64,000 bases of DNA from [Clostridium] clostridioforme AGR2157 (lineage in GTDB: Bacteria > Bacillota > Clostridia > Lachnospirales > Lachnospiraceae), in contig NZ_AUJR01000007.1 in the NCBI RefSeq assembly GCF_000424325.1, positions 86,156 through 150,155 on the forward strand, read 5' to 3'. Below, in pieces: positions 1 through 7,687 of the stretch (its first letter is position 1; each line of letters starts with the position of its first letter). A model generated the notes under the pieces. The model was not told the DNA's origin. It saw only the letters and a list, made by a program, of their open reading frames with translations, and did not search any database. Both the position numbers and the translations under genes were made by a program.

Positions 1-1
1 C

Positions 2-856
2 GGCAGCAACGCCCCGGATACCGGCTCTGTCATTAGTTCTACGAAGAATACAGGAAACACCGGCTTGGCAGGCATATCGGCAACCGCATCCATAGAGAGA
101 AAAAACATCCCTCTGGTAAGCAGTCCCGATCCGCAGAGCGCAGCGGAAGCCATTGAACAATCCCTGTATGAAAAGGTGGCAGTCCTTCAGGATTTATCTG
201 CCCAGAGCAAATCCCTGACAGACAGGATGTCGAACCTGATGGATGATACATCTGATTCTGCGAAATACAGCGCCGAGATAGTTGACAATATGGATTATCT
301 GATTGAGGATTTAAAGGCCCTCAATGATTCTCTGGATGTATATTATCCGGACCTCCAGACTGCCCTGGATGACTCCCAGGAACTGGTACGGCGCACCACC
401 GATGCCCTCAACAATGGAATCAGCACCCTGACCATCATCCAGAACACATTAAAAGACAGCAGCGATGATTTTGACGCAGCTGCCAGGGACAGCCTGCGCG
501 GCAGCATGGAGCTTCTGGATAAAAGCCTGAACATCCTGGACAGCACCACTGTGATGCGCCAGGCCGGACGTACCATGAAGGATACCATTGACAACGAGCT
601 GGATAAGTTTGATACAGATAACCGGTTCCTGTTTATGGATCCGTCCGCAGAAAAAGTATCCTTTACCTCGGACCGGAACAAACCGCCTAAGACACTGCAG
701 ATTGTCATGCGCACCGATGAGATCAGCGTGGATGACGACACGGCCAAGACCGCGGATGCAGAAGTGGCCAAGGCCAAGGAAAGCCCCTTAAGGCGAATGT
801 GGAACGTGCTGGTACAGATGTGGAAGGCAATGGTAAGCATTTTCAAAAACAGGTAG
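2..856 (+). CDS. C-terminal part of a coiled-coil protein (5' end outside window)
   Basis: The reading frame is open from the first bases of the window, so the start lies upstream; only about 284 residues are seen. The visible part is dominated by long acidic helices with Ser/Asp/Leu heptads (roughly residues 45-210 of the fragment), which predict an extended coiled coil. A short folded stretch follows (FLFMDPSAEKVSF), then an amphipathic basic C-terminus rich in Trp, Met and Lys that could lie on a membrane. Related large membrane proteins of the YhgE/Pip or RND-like type carry such linkers, but I cannot assign the family from this fragment. No function is proposed. Confidence 0.7.
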   Translation, partial: GSNAPDTGSVISSTKNTGNTGLAGISATASIERKNIPLVSSPDPQSAAEAIEQSLYEKVAVLQDLSAQSKSLTDRMSNLMDDTSDSAKYSAEIVDNMDYLIEDLKALNDSLDVYYPDLQTALDDSQELVRRTTDALNNGISTLTIIQNTLKDSSDDFDAAARDSLRGSMELLDKSLNILDSTTVMRQAGRTMKDTIDNELDKFDTDNRFLFMDPSAEKVSFTSDRNKPPKTLQIVMRTDEISVDDDTAKTADAEVAKAKESPLRRMWNVLVQMWKAMVSIFKNR

Positions 857-898
857 AAGCCGGACTGAAAATTTGATATACTGTCCATAGAAGCAGCG

Positions 899-929
899 GG
901 CAGTGCAGCGCAACCATGGCTGCACTGCC
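899..929. terminator. 11-bp perfect hairpin without a T-tract
   Basis: The arms GGCAGTGCAGC and GCTGCACTGCC are perfectly complementary around a 9-nt loop, 43 bp after the preceding stop codon. No run of T follows in either direction, so it may be a transcript-end stabiliser and not a classical intrinsic terminator. Confidence 0.45.
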
Positions 930-1009
930 TGTTGGCGCGCAGGGATATGTTACAAAAAAATACAGGTACCGGGGCGTTTCCATGCAGTACCTGCCGCAGG
1001 AGGAATACC

Positions 1010-1576
1010 ATGGCCGTTACAGGAAAGCAGGAGAAAACAAAATATAAGCTGGCGGAATCCGTCAAGGAGTGCATGAAGACAGCGCCGGTGGATAAGATTA
1101 CGGTCAAAAATATTGTGGAGGGCTGCGGCGTGACCCGGCAGACCTTTTACCGGAATTTTCTGGACAAATACGACCTGATAAACTGGTATTTTGACAAGCT
1201 GGTGCTTCAGTCCTTTGAGCAGATTGGCATGGGGCACACGGTGGGGGAGAGCCTGACCCAGAAGTTTGAGTTCATTCTCAATGAAAAGGTGTTTTTCACA
1301 GAAGCGTTCCGCTCCGATGACAGGAATTCATTGAAGGAACATGACTTTGAACTGATTCTCCAGTTTTATACGGACCTGATTGCAAGAAAGACCAGCCAGC
1401 CTTTGGGCCAGGAGCTTCAGTTCCTTTTGGAGATGTACTGCCAGGGTTCCGTATACATGACTGTGAAGTGGGTTCTGGGAGGCATGAAGGACACGCCCCG
1501 GGAAATGTCTGATAAGCTGGTGGAAGCCATGCCGCCGAAGCTGGCAGAGGTTTTTGGAAAACTGAAACTTCTCTAA
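1010..1576 (+). CDS. TetR/AcrR-family regulator, DhaS-like
   Basis: The 188-residue protein has an N-terminal TetR helix-turn-helix (about residues 10-60, with ITVKNIVEGCGVTRQTFYRNF and the family-typical FYxxF element). Its C-terminal ligand domain resembles the class that includes DhaS, the co-activator of dihydroxyacetone kinase genes. The ATG at 1010 was chosen because GCAGGAGG lies 6 bp upstream; the frame is open further 5' but has no ribosome site. It is transcribed toward fucO, 223 bp away across a hairpin, so control of that aldehyde reductase is plausible but not shown. The ligand is unknown. Confidence 0.85.
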   Translation: MAVTGKQEKTKYKLAESVKECMKTAPVDKITVKNIVEGCGVTRQTFYRNFLDKYDLINWYFDKLVLQSFEQIGMGHTVGESLTQKFEFILNEKVFFTEAFRSDDRNSLKEHDFELILQFYTDLIARKTSQPLGQELQFLLEMYCQGSVYMTVKWVLGGMKDTPREMSDKLVEAMPPKLAEVFGKLKLL

Positions 1577-1661
1577 GTCCCGGATACCCGCAGCCGCAGC
1601 AGAGATAGAAATTGGTGATTATGCATAATTCTAAATGGTGAAACTGCACAAATCTTAAAAG

Positions 1662-1695
1662 AAAGTGACAGACAGGGATGTTTGTCACTTTTATT
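1662..1695 (+). terminator. intrinsic terminator after the TetR gene
   Basis: A perfect 9-bp stem AAAGTGACA/TGTCACTTT with a 12-nt loop runs into TATTTTAAA. It separates the regulator from fucO. A TATAAT box at 1712-1717 just downstream could be the fucO -10 element. Confidence 0.75.
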
Positions 1696-1799
1696 TTAAA
1701 AACGGACTTGTTATAATATTAACAAAAGTAACCAAGCAAATCCACGGACAATTAAGATGGGTCCGGCGGCGTACAGTCAAAGTAAAGGAGAAGAGAATC

Positions 1800-2948
1800 A
1801 TGGCAAACAGAATCGTATTAAACGAGACATCCTATCACGGCGCAGGCGCAATCAAGGAGATTGCAAATGAGGCAAAGGCAAGAGGCTTTAAGAAGGCTTT
1901 TGTATGTTCCGATCCTGACCTGATTAAGTTCAATGTAACCTGCAAGGTGACAAAGGTACTGGAGGATGCAGGACTGGCCTACGAGATTTATTCCAATATC
2001 AAACCTAACCCAACCATCGAGAATGTGCAGACCGGCGTTGCAGCTTTCAAGGCATCCGGCGCCGACTATATCATCGCCATTGGCGGCGGTTCCTCCATGG
2101 ATACCTCCAAGGCAATCGGCGTTATCATCACCAACCCTGAATTCGAGGATGTGAGAAGTCTGGAAGGCGTTGCTCCTACCAAGAATCCGTCTGTGCCGAT
2201 TATTGCAGTTCCCACCACAGCAGGCACTGCGGCGGAAGTTACCATTAACTACGTTATCACGGATGTGGAGAAAAAGCGTAAATTCGTATGCGTGGATACC
2301 CATGATATCCCGGTAGTGGCAGTGGTTGATCCGGAGATGATGTCCTCCATGCCTAAGGGACTGACAGCAGCCACCGGCATGGATGCCCTGACCCATGCAA
2401 TCGAGGGCTATACCACAAAGGGCGCCTGGGAGATGACTGACATGTTTAACCTAAAAGCTATTGAAGTCATTGCCCGCAGCCTGAGGGATGCAGTGGAGAA
2501 CAAGCCGGAGGGTAGGGAAGGCATGGCTCTGGGCCAGTATCTGACCGGAATGGGATTTTCCAACTGCGGTCTGGGCATTGTACACTCAATGGCTCACGGC
2601 CTGGGCGCTTTATATGATACCCCACACGGCGTTGCAAATGCCATCATCCTACCAACCGTTATGGAATACAATGCACCCTGCACAGGAACCAAGTTCAGGG
2701 ACATTGCTATTGCCATGGGCGTAGAGGGCGTTGAGAACATGACACAGGAGGAATACCGCAAGGCAGCAGTGGACGCGGTAAAGAAGCTGTCCGCTGACGT
2801 AGGTATCCCGGCTGACTTAAAGGAAATCGTAAAGCCTGAGGATGTGGATTTCCTGTCACAGTCCGCCATGGATGATGCCTGCCGCCCAGGCAATCCAAAG
2901 GACCCATCCTTTGAGGATATCAAGAACCTGTATCTGTCACTGATGTAA
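1800..2948 (+). CDS. fucO: lactaldehyde reductase (1,2-propanediol oxidoreductase)
   Basis: This 382-residue iron-dependent group III alcohol dehydrogenase matches E. coli FucO closely along its whole length (MANRxxLNET start, VRSLEG, TTAGTAAEVTINYVITD, PHGVANAI). The NAD-binding GGGS is at residues 95-98. The four metal ligands are visible as D195, H199, H262 and H276. FucO reduces L-lactaldehyde to 1,2-propanediol with NADH during anaerobic fucose or rhamnose breakdown, and also acts on glycolaldehyde. The start has AAAGGAG 10 bp upstream; upstream in-frame codons lack a ribosome site. No fucose or rhamnose genes lie beside it, so here it is a stand-alone aldehyde sink. Confidence 0.95.
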   Translation: MANRIVLNETSYHGAGAIKEIANEAKARGFKKAFVCSDPDLIKFNVTCKVTKVLEDAGLAYEIYSNIKPNPTIENVQTGVAAFKASGADYIIAIGGGSSMDTSKAIGVIITNPEFEDVRSLEGVAPTKNPSVPIIAVPTTAGTAAEVTINYVITDVEKKRKFVCVDTHDIPVVAVVDPEMMSSMPKGLTAATGMDALTHAIEGYTTKGAWEMTDMFNLKAIEVIARSLRDAVENKPEGREGMALGQYLTGMGFSNCGLGIVHSMAHGLGALYDTPHGVANAIILPTVMEYNAPCTGTKFRDIAIAMGVEGVENMTQEEYRKAAVDAVKKLSADVGIPADLKEIVKPEDVDFLSQSAMDDACRPGNPKDPSFEDIKNLYLSLM

Positions 2949-2980
2949 TTACATAGACAGCAGCCTATGGCAGAAGAAAG

Positions 2981-3018
2981 GCCGCAGGACATGCCCCTAT
3001 TAGGGAAATGTCTGCGGC
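2981..3018. terminator. hairpin between convergent fucO and the radical SAM gene
   Basis: GCCGCAGGACAT pairs with ATGTCTGCGGC with one bulged G, and the loop holds a nested CCCTA/TAGGG stem. Weak T/A runs follow. It probably ends both convergent transcripts. A 15-bp direct repeat lies just beyond it (3029-3043 and 3063-3077). Confidence 0.55.
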
Positions 3019-3103
3019 TTGAAATTTGTCTGCGGCATAGTCCGGCGTGCGCTGTGGACCATTCTGCGGCATAGTCCAAGTCCCCGCCGCAGTCAGTCCC
3101 GCC

Positions 3104-4195
3104 CTACAGCCACGCCTGCCCCGGTGCCAATTCCTCGCTGAATATACGTCCACGGTCCTTTTCATATTTTGCCTGATGATATTTAAAAAGCATTTTTCCG
3201 TCGGACACTTGGCCCAGGATTTCTATTTTGCCGGTGACATGGGACATGGCGTAGCGGATGCATTTGCCCTGGCCGTTCTGCATGTTCTTTGCCCCCTCCA
3301 CGATGCGGCAGCCCTCTGTCAGAGGAATCTGGAACTGACTTTTTACCCCGGATACGGGACGGCACTGGAAAATGTAATAGGGAATGACGCCGTATCTTGT
3401 CAGATCCTTTAACAGGGTTCCGAGTATCAGGATGTCATCGTTGATTCCTTTTAACAGCACGGTCTGGTTCTTTACGATGACACCTGCGTCAATCAGGCAG
3501 CGGATAGCTCTTACTGCTTCCGGAGTCAGTTCATTTGAATGGTTGAACTGGGTTACCACATAGATTTGTTTGATTTTTGTATAGGAGGCCAGTATATCCA
3601 GAAGTTCCGGGTCATCATAAATCCGCATGGGGAGCACCACAGGGGTGCGGGTGCCGAAACGGATTAAGTCCAGATGGCTGATGGAGCTGAACGCCTCCAG
3701 ATACCGGCGTATGATTTGGTTGCTGTTCAGAAAGGAATCCCCGCCGGATATGAGCACATTGGTGATTTCAGGGTGGGAGCCGATGTAGGCAGCCATCTCG
3801 TCCACATTTCCGGCTGTCTCGTCGTCGGAGATTCCCACCAGCCGTTTGCGGAAACAATGCCTGCAATACATGGCGCACCGGTGGGTGGACAGGATGAGTG
3901 CTGTCTGGGCGTATTTGTGCTGCAGGCCGGGAAGCACGGTGTTGTCCGCTTCTCCGCTGGTATCAAAGTCCCCTGACAGATCGGTTTCACGGATGGAGGG
4001 TATGGACATCCTGAACACAGGGTCCTGTTCCGGATTGTTCCAGTCAATGAGGGACAGATAATATCTTGTGACTGTCATGGGAAAGCGTTCCAGGATCCGG
4101 GTCATGTGTTCCTCCTCCTGGCTGGTAAGTCTCATATACGTTCTCAGTTCCTCGGCGCGGGTTACGTTGTTTCTCAGTGTTTCATTCCAATTCAT
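3104..4195 (-). CDS. KamA-family radical SAM protein (lysine 2,3-aminomutase-like)
   Basis: The 363-residue protein carries the radical SAM cluster motif CAMYCRHC (C107, C111, C114, counted from the chosen start) and family blocks THRCxxYCRHCFRKR, ISGGDSF and the TQFNH segment. KamA enzymes use a [4Fe-4S] cluster, S-adenosylmethionine and usually PLP to move an amino group from C2 to C3 of an amino acid. It is shorter than clostridial lysine aminomutases (about 415 residues), nearer to glutamate aminomutase or EpmB-like members, so the substrate is open. The inner ATG at 4195 has GAAGGGG about 8 bp upstream, whereas the ATG seven codons earlier has none. No lysine fermentation or efp genes adjoin it. 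Confidence 0.85.
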   Translation of the reverse strand: MNWNETLRNNVTRAEELRTYMRLTSQEEEHMTRILERFPMTVTRYYLSLIDWNNPEQDPVFRMSIPSIRETDLSGDFDTSGEADNTVLPGLQHKYAQTALILSTHRCAMYCRHCFRKRLVGISDDETAGNVDEMAAYIGSHPEITNVLISGGDSFLNSNQIIRRYLEAFSSISHLDLIRFGTRTPVVLPMRIYDDPELLDILASYTKIKQIYVVTQFNHSNELTPEAVRAIRCLIDAGVIVKNQTVLLKGINDDILILGTLLKDLTRYGVIPYYIFQCRPVSGVKSQFQIPLTEGCRIVEGAKNMQNGQGKCIRYAMSHVTGKIEILGQVSDGKMLFKYHQAKYEKDRGRIFSEELAPGQAWL

Positions 4196-4374
4196 CCAAT
4201 CATCCCCTTCATTCATTATTTTTTCTATTATAACATCAGGAACAGCAGACTATGATGAATAAAAAGTGAAAGTTTTGTGAATTTAAACTTTTTTGTATAT
4301 GGTATTCCCAGGGACTCCATGGTAGAATGAAAGAACCCAAAAGAAATTGATGTAAAAAGGAGTGTGTAATATAT

Positions 4375-5175
4375 ATGGGAATGCAGATTACAGTAAAGGA
4401 TAAGAACGATGCGGTAAAGGCAGAGGCCATGGGCAGAGAACAGGCCGTATTGGCATGGAAGGGCGAATACGAGGAGGGGGATAAGATTCTTTTTTCCCTT
4501 CCGGAAAAGAACCGCTTTTATATCATACGGGTGGATGATACCATGGATGAGGCATTCATCTATGGGGCCGGTAATGAGCTGGTCTATGAGGTCCCCTTTG
4601 CAGAGGGGAAGACATCCTATAACCCCAAGTCTTTTACAGGAGAGCGCCACTATCTGACCATGCGCTATGCCAGGGATTATGAGATTAAGTCATACCGGAA
4701 TCTGGCAAAGAACGTTATGGACCAGCACAAGGGCCAGGAATGCTATCCCCACGCCCATGCTAATGTGGAAACCAGGGGAGAGGCCGTGTTTGCGGCCCGC
4801 AACGCCATTGACGGGGTGAAGGCAAACCTGTCCCACGGAAAGTGGCCATATGAGTCATGGGGAATCAATATGCAGGACGATGCCCTAATGACGCTGGAGT
4901 TTGGACGCCCCGTGGATTTTGACCAGATTGTCCTCTATACAAGGGCGGACTTCCCTCATGACAACTGGTGGAAAAAGGTGACATTTACTTTTTCCGACGG
5001 AACCTCTGAGACAGTGGAGCTTGAAAAGAGCGTTGAACCCCATATCATCAGTCTGGAGCGCAAGGGTATCACATGGCTTACCTTCGGACAGCTTATCAAG
5101 GCAGACGACCCCTCTCCCTTTCCTGCCCTGACACAGATTGAGGTCTATGGCCGGGAGCATGAGGCCATGCTTTAA
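4375..5175 (+). CDS. discoidin (F5/8 type C)-like carbohydrate-binding protein
   Basis: The 266-residue protein has no signal peptide or membrane segment. Its second half (about residues 110-260) has the pattern of a galactose-binding/discoidin beta-sandwich: NAIDG near the start, SHGKWPYESWGIN, LEFGRPVDFDQIVLY, DNWWKKVTFTFSDG and a closing ALTQIEVYG. The first half is a second beta-rich domain. Such proteins occur in Lachnospiraceae as putative carbohydrate-binding proteins of unproved role. AAAAAGGAG precedes the start. Absence of a secretion signal is odd for a glycan binder and leaves the cellular role unclear. Confidence 0.6.
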   Translation: MGMQITVKDKNDAVKAEAMGREQAVLAWKGEYEEGDKILFSLPEKNRFYIIRVDDTMDEAFIYGAGNELVYEVPFAEGKTSYNPKSFTGERHYLTMRYARDYEIKSYRNLAKNVMDQHKGQECYPHAHANVETRGEAVFAARNAIDGVKANLSHGKWPYESWGINMQDDALMTLEFGRPVDFDQIVLYTRADFPHDNWWKKVTFTFSDGTSETVELEKSVEPHIISLERKGITWLTFGQLIKADDPSPFPALTQIEVYGREHEAML

Positions 5176-5182
5176 GGTGTGG

Positions 5183-5287
5183 CCGGGAGCATTCTCGGTG
5201 GCATCCACGAGCTGTCCGCGGGGCGGCACTGCCATGTTTGCCCTGCTGGCCCTGGCCGGGGGCCTGGGATATGCAGGCAGTGTATAA
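5183..5287 (+). pseudogene. C-terminal stump of an MFS transporter
   Basis: Directly after the previous gene, a short open stretch encodes a piece typical of an MFS membrane segment (PRGGTAMFALLALAGGLG), followed by six codons and a stop. Nothing upstream in this frame continues the protein. It is read as a deletion remnant with no function. Confidence 0.5.
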
Positions 5288-5380
5288 TAACAGGGGAAAA
5301 AGCAATATACTCAATAATTGGATAATGACGTGGTTCCGTCCCGGGAGATATTTGTGAATATATGTATTTCCGGGAGAGAT

Positions 5381-5408
5381 TTTACACATAATTTACATAG
5401 ACTTTACA
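5381..5408 (+). promoter_or_regulatory. Pho box: three phased TTTACA repeats
   Basis: TTTACA occurs at 5381-5386, 5392-5397 and 5403-5408, each pair separated by exactly 5 bp, giving an 11-bp period. Gram-positive PhoP sites consist of TT(A/C/T)A(C/T)A repeats spaced about 5 bp. The array ends 19 bp before a consensus -35 box and precedes a phosphate cotransporter gene, the expected arrangement for activation under phosphate starvation. Regulation by PhoP/PhoB is inferred; no phoPR genes are in the window. Confidence 0.75.
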
Positions 5409-5427
5409 TTACTGGCGGGAAACGATA

Positions 5428-5456
5428 TTGACGACATATGAAATATCCCGTATAAT
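5428..5456 (+). promoter_or_regulatory. sigma-A promoter of the Na+/phosphate cotransporter
   Basis: TTGACG (5428-5433), a 17-bp spacer and TATAAT (5451-5456) form a near-consensus promoter just below the Pho box. The resulting leader is about 250 nt long, with a CCCGGAA/TTCCGGG hairpin at 5627-5643 but no riboswitch I recognise. Confidence 0.8.
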
Positions 5457-5712
5457 GAGTATGTGTAAAGAAGTCGTAAAAAAATGGTAAATAATCAGGA
5501 AACGAGGCTATAGATATCATGGGAAACGCCCTGTGTGACGGATGCCGCAAGAATATGATAAAGGAGGCATAACCTGCGATCTTTTGTTTGGGATGGCGGG
5601 CTATGCCATATTTTTGCCCATTTTTACCCGGAATCATTCCGGGACGCACGAGATTATCCATAAAATGATAATATAGTAAGAACTTATTTCCTCAGACAAA
5701 AGGAGAAAACAC

Positions 5713-7383
5713 ATGGGAGTAGAATTGGTTTTAAGCCTGCTGGGCGGCCTGGCCCTGTTCATGTACGGCATGCAGATGATGAGTACCAATCTGGAGGCTG
5801 TGGCTGGAAACCGTATGAAGCAGATACTGGAGCGCCTTACGGCAAACCGTTTTCTGGGAGTGCTGGTGGGCACCGGAATCACGGCCCTGATTCAGTCGTC
5901 TTCAGCAACAACCGTCATGACCGTAGGATTTGTCAACTCAGGTCTTATGACATTGAAGCAGGCTGTATGGATTATCATGGGTGCCAATGTGGGCACCACC
6001 ATTACGGGACAGCTTATTGCCCTGGACATAGGAGCCTTGGCCCCGCTAATCGCCTTTGTGGGCGTCATGTCCCTGATTTTCTCGAAAAATAAAAAGGTAC
6101 AGCATGTGGGAGGCATTATCGCCGGTATCGGTGTCCTGTTCATCGGTATGGGCATGATGAGCGATGCCATGGTTCCGCTGAGGGATTCTGAGACCTTCAT
6201 CCACATGGTGACCAAGTTTTCCAATCCCCTTCTGGGAATCCTGGTGGGCGCGGTATTTACAGCCATCATCCAGTCCTCGTCCGCGTCTGTGGGTATCCTT
6301 CAGGCCCTGGCCATGGGCGGCGTCATCAACCTTCACAGTGCCGTGTTCGTGCTGTTCGGCCAGAATATCGGTACCTGTATCACGGCGCTTCTGGCTTCCG
6401 TGGGAACCAGCCGCAATGCAAAGCGCACCACGCTGATTCACCTGATGTTCAACGTGATTGGTACGGCGCTGTTTGTGACCCTGTGCATCCTGACTCCGTT
6501 TACGGACTTCATGGTAAGCCTGACTCCGGATAATCCGGTGGCTCAGATTGCAAATGTCCATACCATCTTCAATATCAGCACCACCCTCATTCTTCTGCCC
6601 TTTGGCGCGCTTTTGGAGAAGATTGCCATTGCCATTCTTCCGGATAAGGCAGTGTATGTAAAGGATGCGGACCAGTGGTTCGAGGGACTTATGGCCTCCA
6701 AGCACCACCTTGGTATCTCCACCATTGCGATCAACCAGATTCATGATGAGATTAAGGGAATGCTGGCAACAGCGGCAGAGAATGTATCCCAGAGCTTCAA
6801 GGCAGTGGAGGATGGTGCTTCGGAAGGAATCCAGGCTATCACGGATCGGGAAGAGGAGATTGATTTAAGCAATATGAGGCTGTCCCAGAAGATTTCCAAG
6901 ATACTTGTGCTGGACCAGACGCCCAAGGATATTGACACCCTGAACAGGATGTATACCATTCTGGGAAATATTGAGCGAATCGGCGACCATGCCATGAACC
7001 TGGCGGAGTATGCCGAAACCATAGAGGCAAAAGGACTTCAGTTTTCAAATTACGCAAAGAAGGAATTCGCTGTCATGGAGGAAACCTGCCGGGAAGGCAT
7101 GGAGCTTTTGATGGCGGCAGCTGCCGGGGACACGCAGTCCCCGCTGCCTAAGGTGGCTGAGATTGAACAGAGGATTGACGATATAACCCGCAAGTTCCGT
7201 CAGAACCAGATTGACCGCATGCGGGAGGGCAACTGCAATGTGGAGTCCTCCATCCTGTATTCGGAAATGCTGACTGACTATGAGCGAATCGGCGACCATA
7301 TGCTGAACATCGCCCAGGCCTATGACGCCATAGAGTGGTCCGGGGACAGACAGCAGCGGCAATCGCGTGAGTTTTGTGATTAA
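5713..7383 (+). CDS. Na+/phosphate cotransporter with PhoU-like tail (PNaS family)
   Basis: The 556-residue membrane protein has the two inverted Na_Pi_cotrans repeats, each with the signature QSSSA (ALIQSSSATTV near residue 60; AIIQSSSASVG near residue 190) and GxNxGT motifs after each. A cytosolic region (about residue 350 onward) holds two PhoU-like helical bundles with the repeated IERIGDHAMNLA / YERIGDHMLNIA signatures. It should import phosphate with sodium, with the PhoU part tuning activity. AAAAGGAG lies 9 bp before the start. The promoter carries a Pho box, which agrees with this role. The gene stands alone. Confidence 0.93.
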   Translation: MGVELVLSLLGGLALFMYGMQMMSTNLEAVAGNRMKQILERLTANRFLGVLVGTGITALIQSSSATTVMTVGFVNSGLMTLKQAVWIIMGANVGTTITGQLIALDIGALAPLIAFVGVMSLIFSKNKKVQHVGGIIAGIGVLFIGMGMMSDAMVPLRDSETFIHMVTKFSNPLLGILVGAVFTAIIQSSSASVGILQALAMGGVINLHSAVFVLFGQNIGTCITALLASVGTSRNAKRTTLIHLMFNVIGTALFVTLCILTPFTDFMVSLTPDNPVAQIANVHTIFNISTTLILLPFGALLEKIAIAILPDKAVYVKDADQWFEGLMASKHHLGISTIAINQIHDEIKGMLATAAENVSQSFKAVEDGASEGIQAITDREEEIDLSNMRLSQKISKILVLDQTPKDIDTLNRMYTILGNIERIGDHAMNLAEYAETIEAKGLQFSNYAKKEFAVMEETCREGMELLMAAAAGDTQSPLPKVAEIEQRIDDITRKFRQNQIDRMREGNCNVESSILYSEMLTDYERIGDHMLNIAQAYDAIEWSGDRQQRQSREFCD

Positions 7384-7390
7384 AACATAG

Positions 7391-7447
7391 AATCCGCATA
7401 TATCGGTTGAATCCGTATGTACCAGTTGAATATGCATGTACCAGTTA
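7391..7447. repeat. three tandem imperfect 19-bp repeats
   Basis: Units at 7391-7409, 7410-7428 and 7429-7447 follow AATCCGYATRTAYCRGTTG and lie between the cotransporter stop codon and its terminator. Units two and three are the most alike. They are transcribed but untranslated; no role is known. Confidence 0.8.
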
Positions 7448-7461
7448 AATGAATAATAATC

Positions 7462-7506
7462 AGGCCCTGGGGCGCTGTGAATATCACGGCTCCTCAGGGC
7501 CTTTTT
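7462..7506 (+). terminator. intrinsic terminator of the phosphate cotransporter
   Basis: AGGCCCTG pairs with CAGGGCCT, with a further CGCTGTGA/TCACGGC helix inside, and TTTTT follows at once. Confidence 0.9.
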
Positions 7507-7556
7507 GCGTTTTCATGGATTTATCACTTTTGTTTTTTTTGCGTTGTGCAATATGC

Positions 7557-7574
7557 ATATGACAAATGTCATAT
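7557..7574. promoter_or_regulatory. 18-bp operator-like dyad, copy 1 of 2
   Basis: ATATGACA-AA-TGTCATAT is a perfect inverted repeat around a 2-bp centre. It lies 88 bp before the ATG proposed for the kinase gene. The identical 18 bp recur at 10567-10584, before the sugar-binding protein gene. A dimeric regulator, perhaps the NarL-type response regulator of this locus, could bind both; that link is inference. Confidence 0.7.
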
Positions 7575-7687
7575 TAAATATTACCTATGTAATAATTGCA
7601 CACAAACCATTGGATTTATCCTTGAAAACTGCTATGATTGGGTGCGGAAGGGGGAAGTAAGATGGAAGAAGGAAAAAAAAGATAGCA

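Noticed and set aside
343..1107. Long minus-strand frame opposite the coiled-coil and TetR genes
   Set aside because: Its translation has no family pattern or ribosome site and lies antisense to genes with clear coding character.
5457..5712. Cyclic-di-GMP or other known riboswitch in the phosphate cotransporter leader
   Set aside because: Some short strings looked similar, but the conserved core and pairings could not be completed.
6046..6744. 232-codon minus-strand frame in the phosphate cotransporter
   Set aside because: Very His/Gly/Asp-rich shadow of a membrane protein gene.
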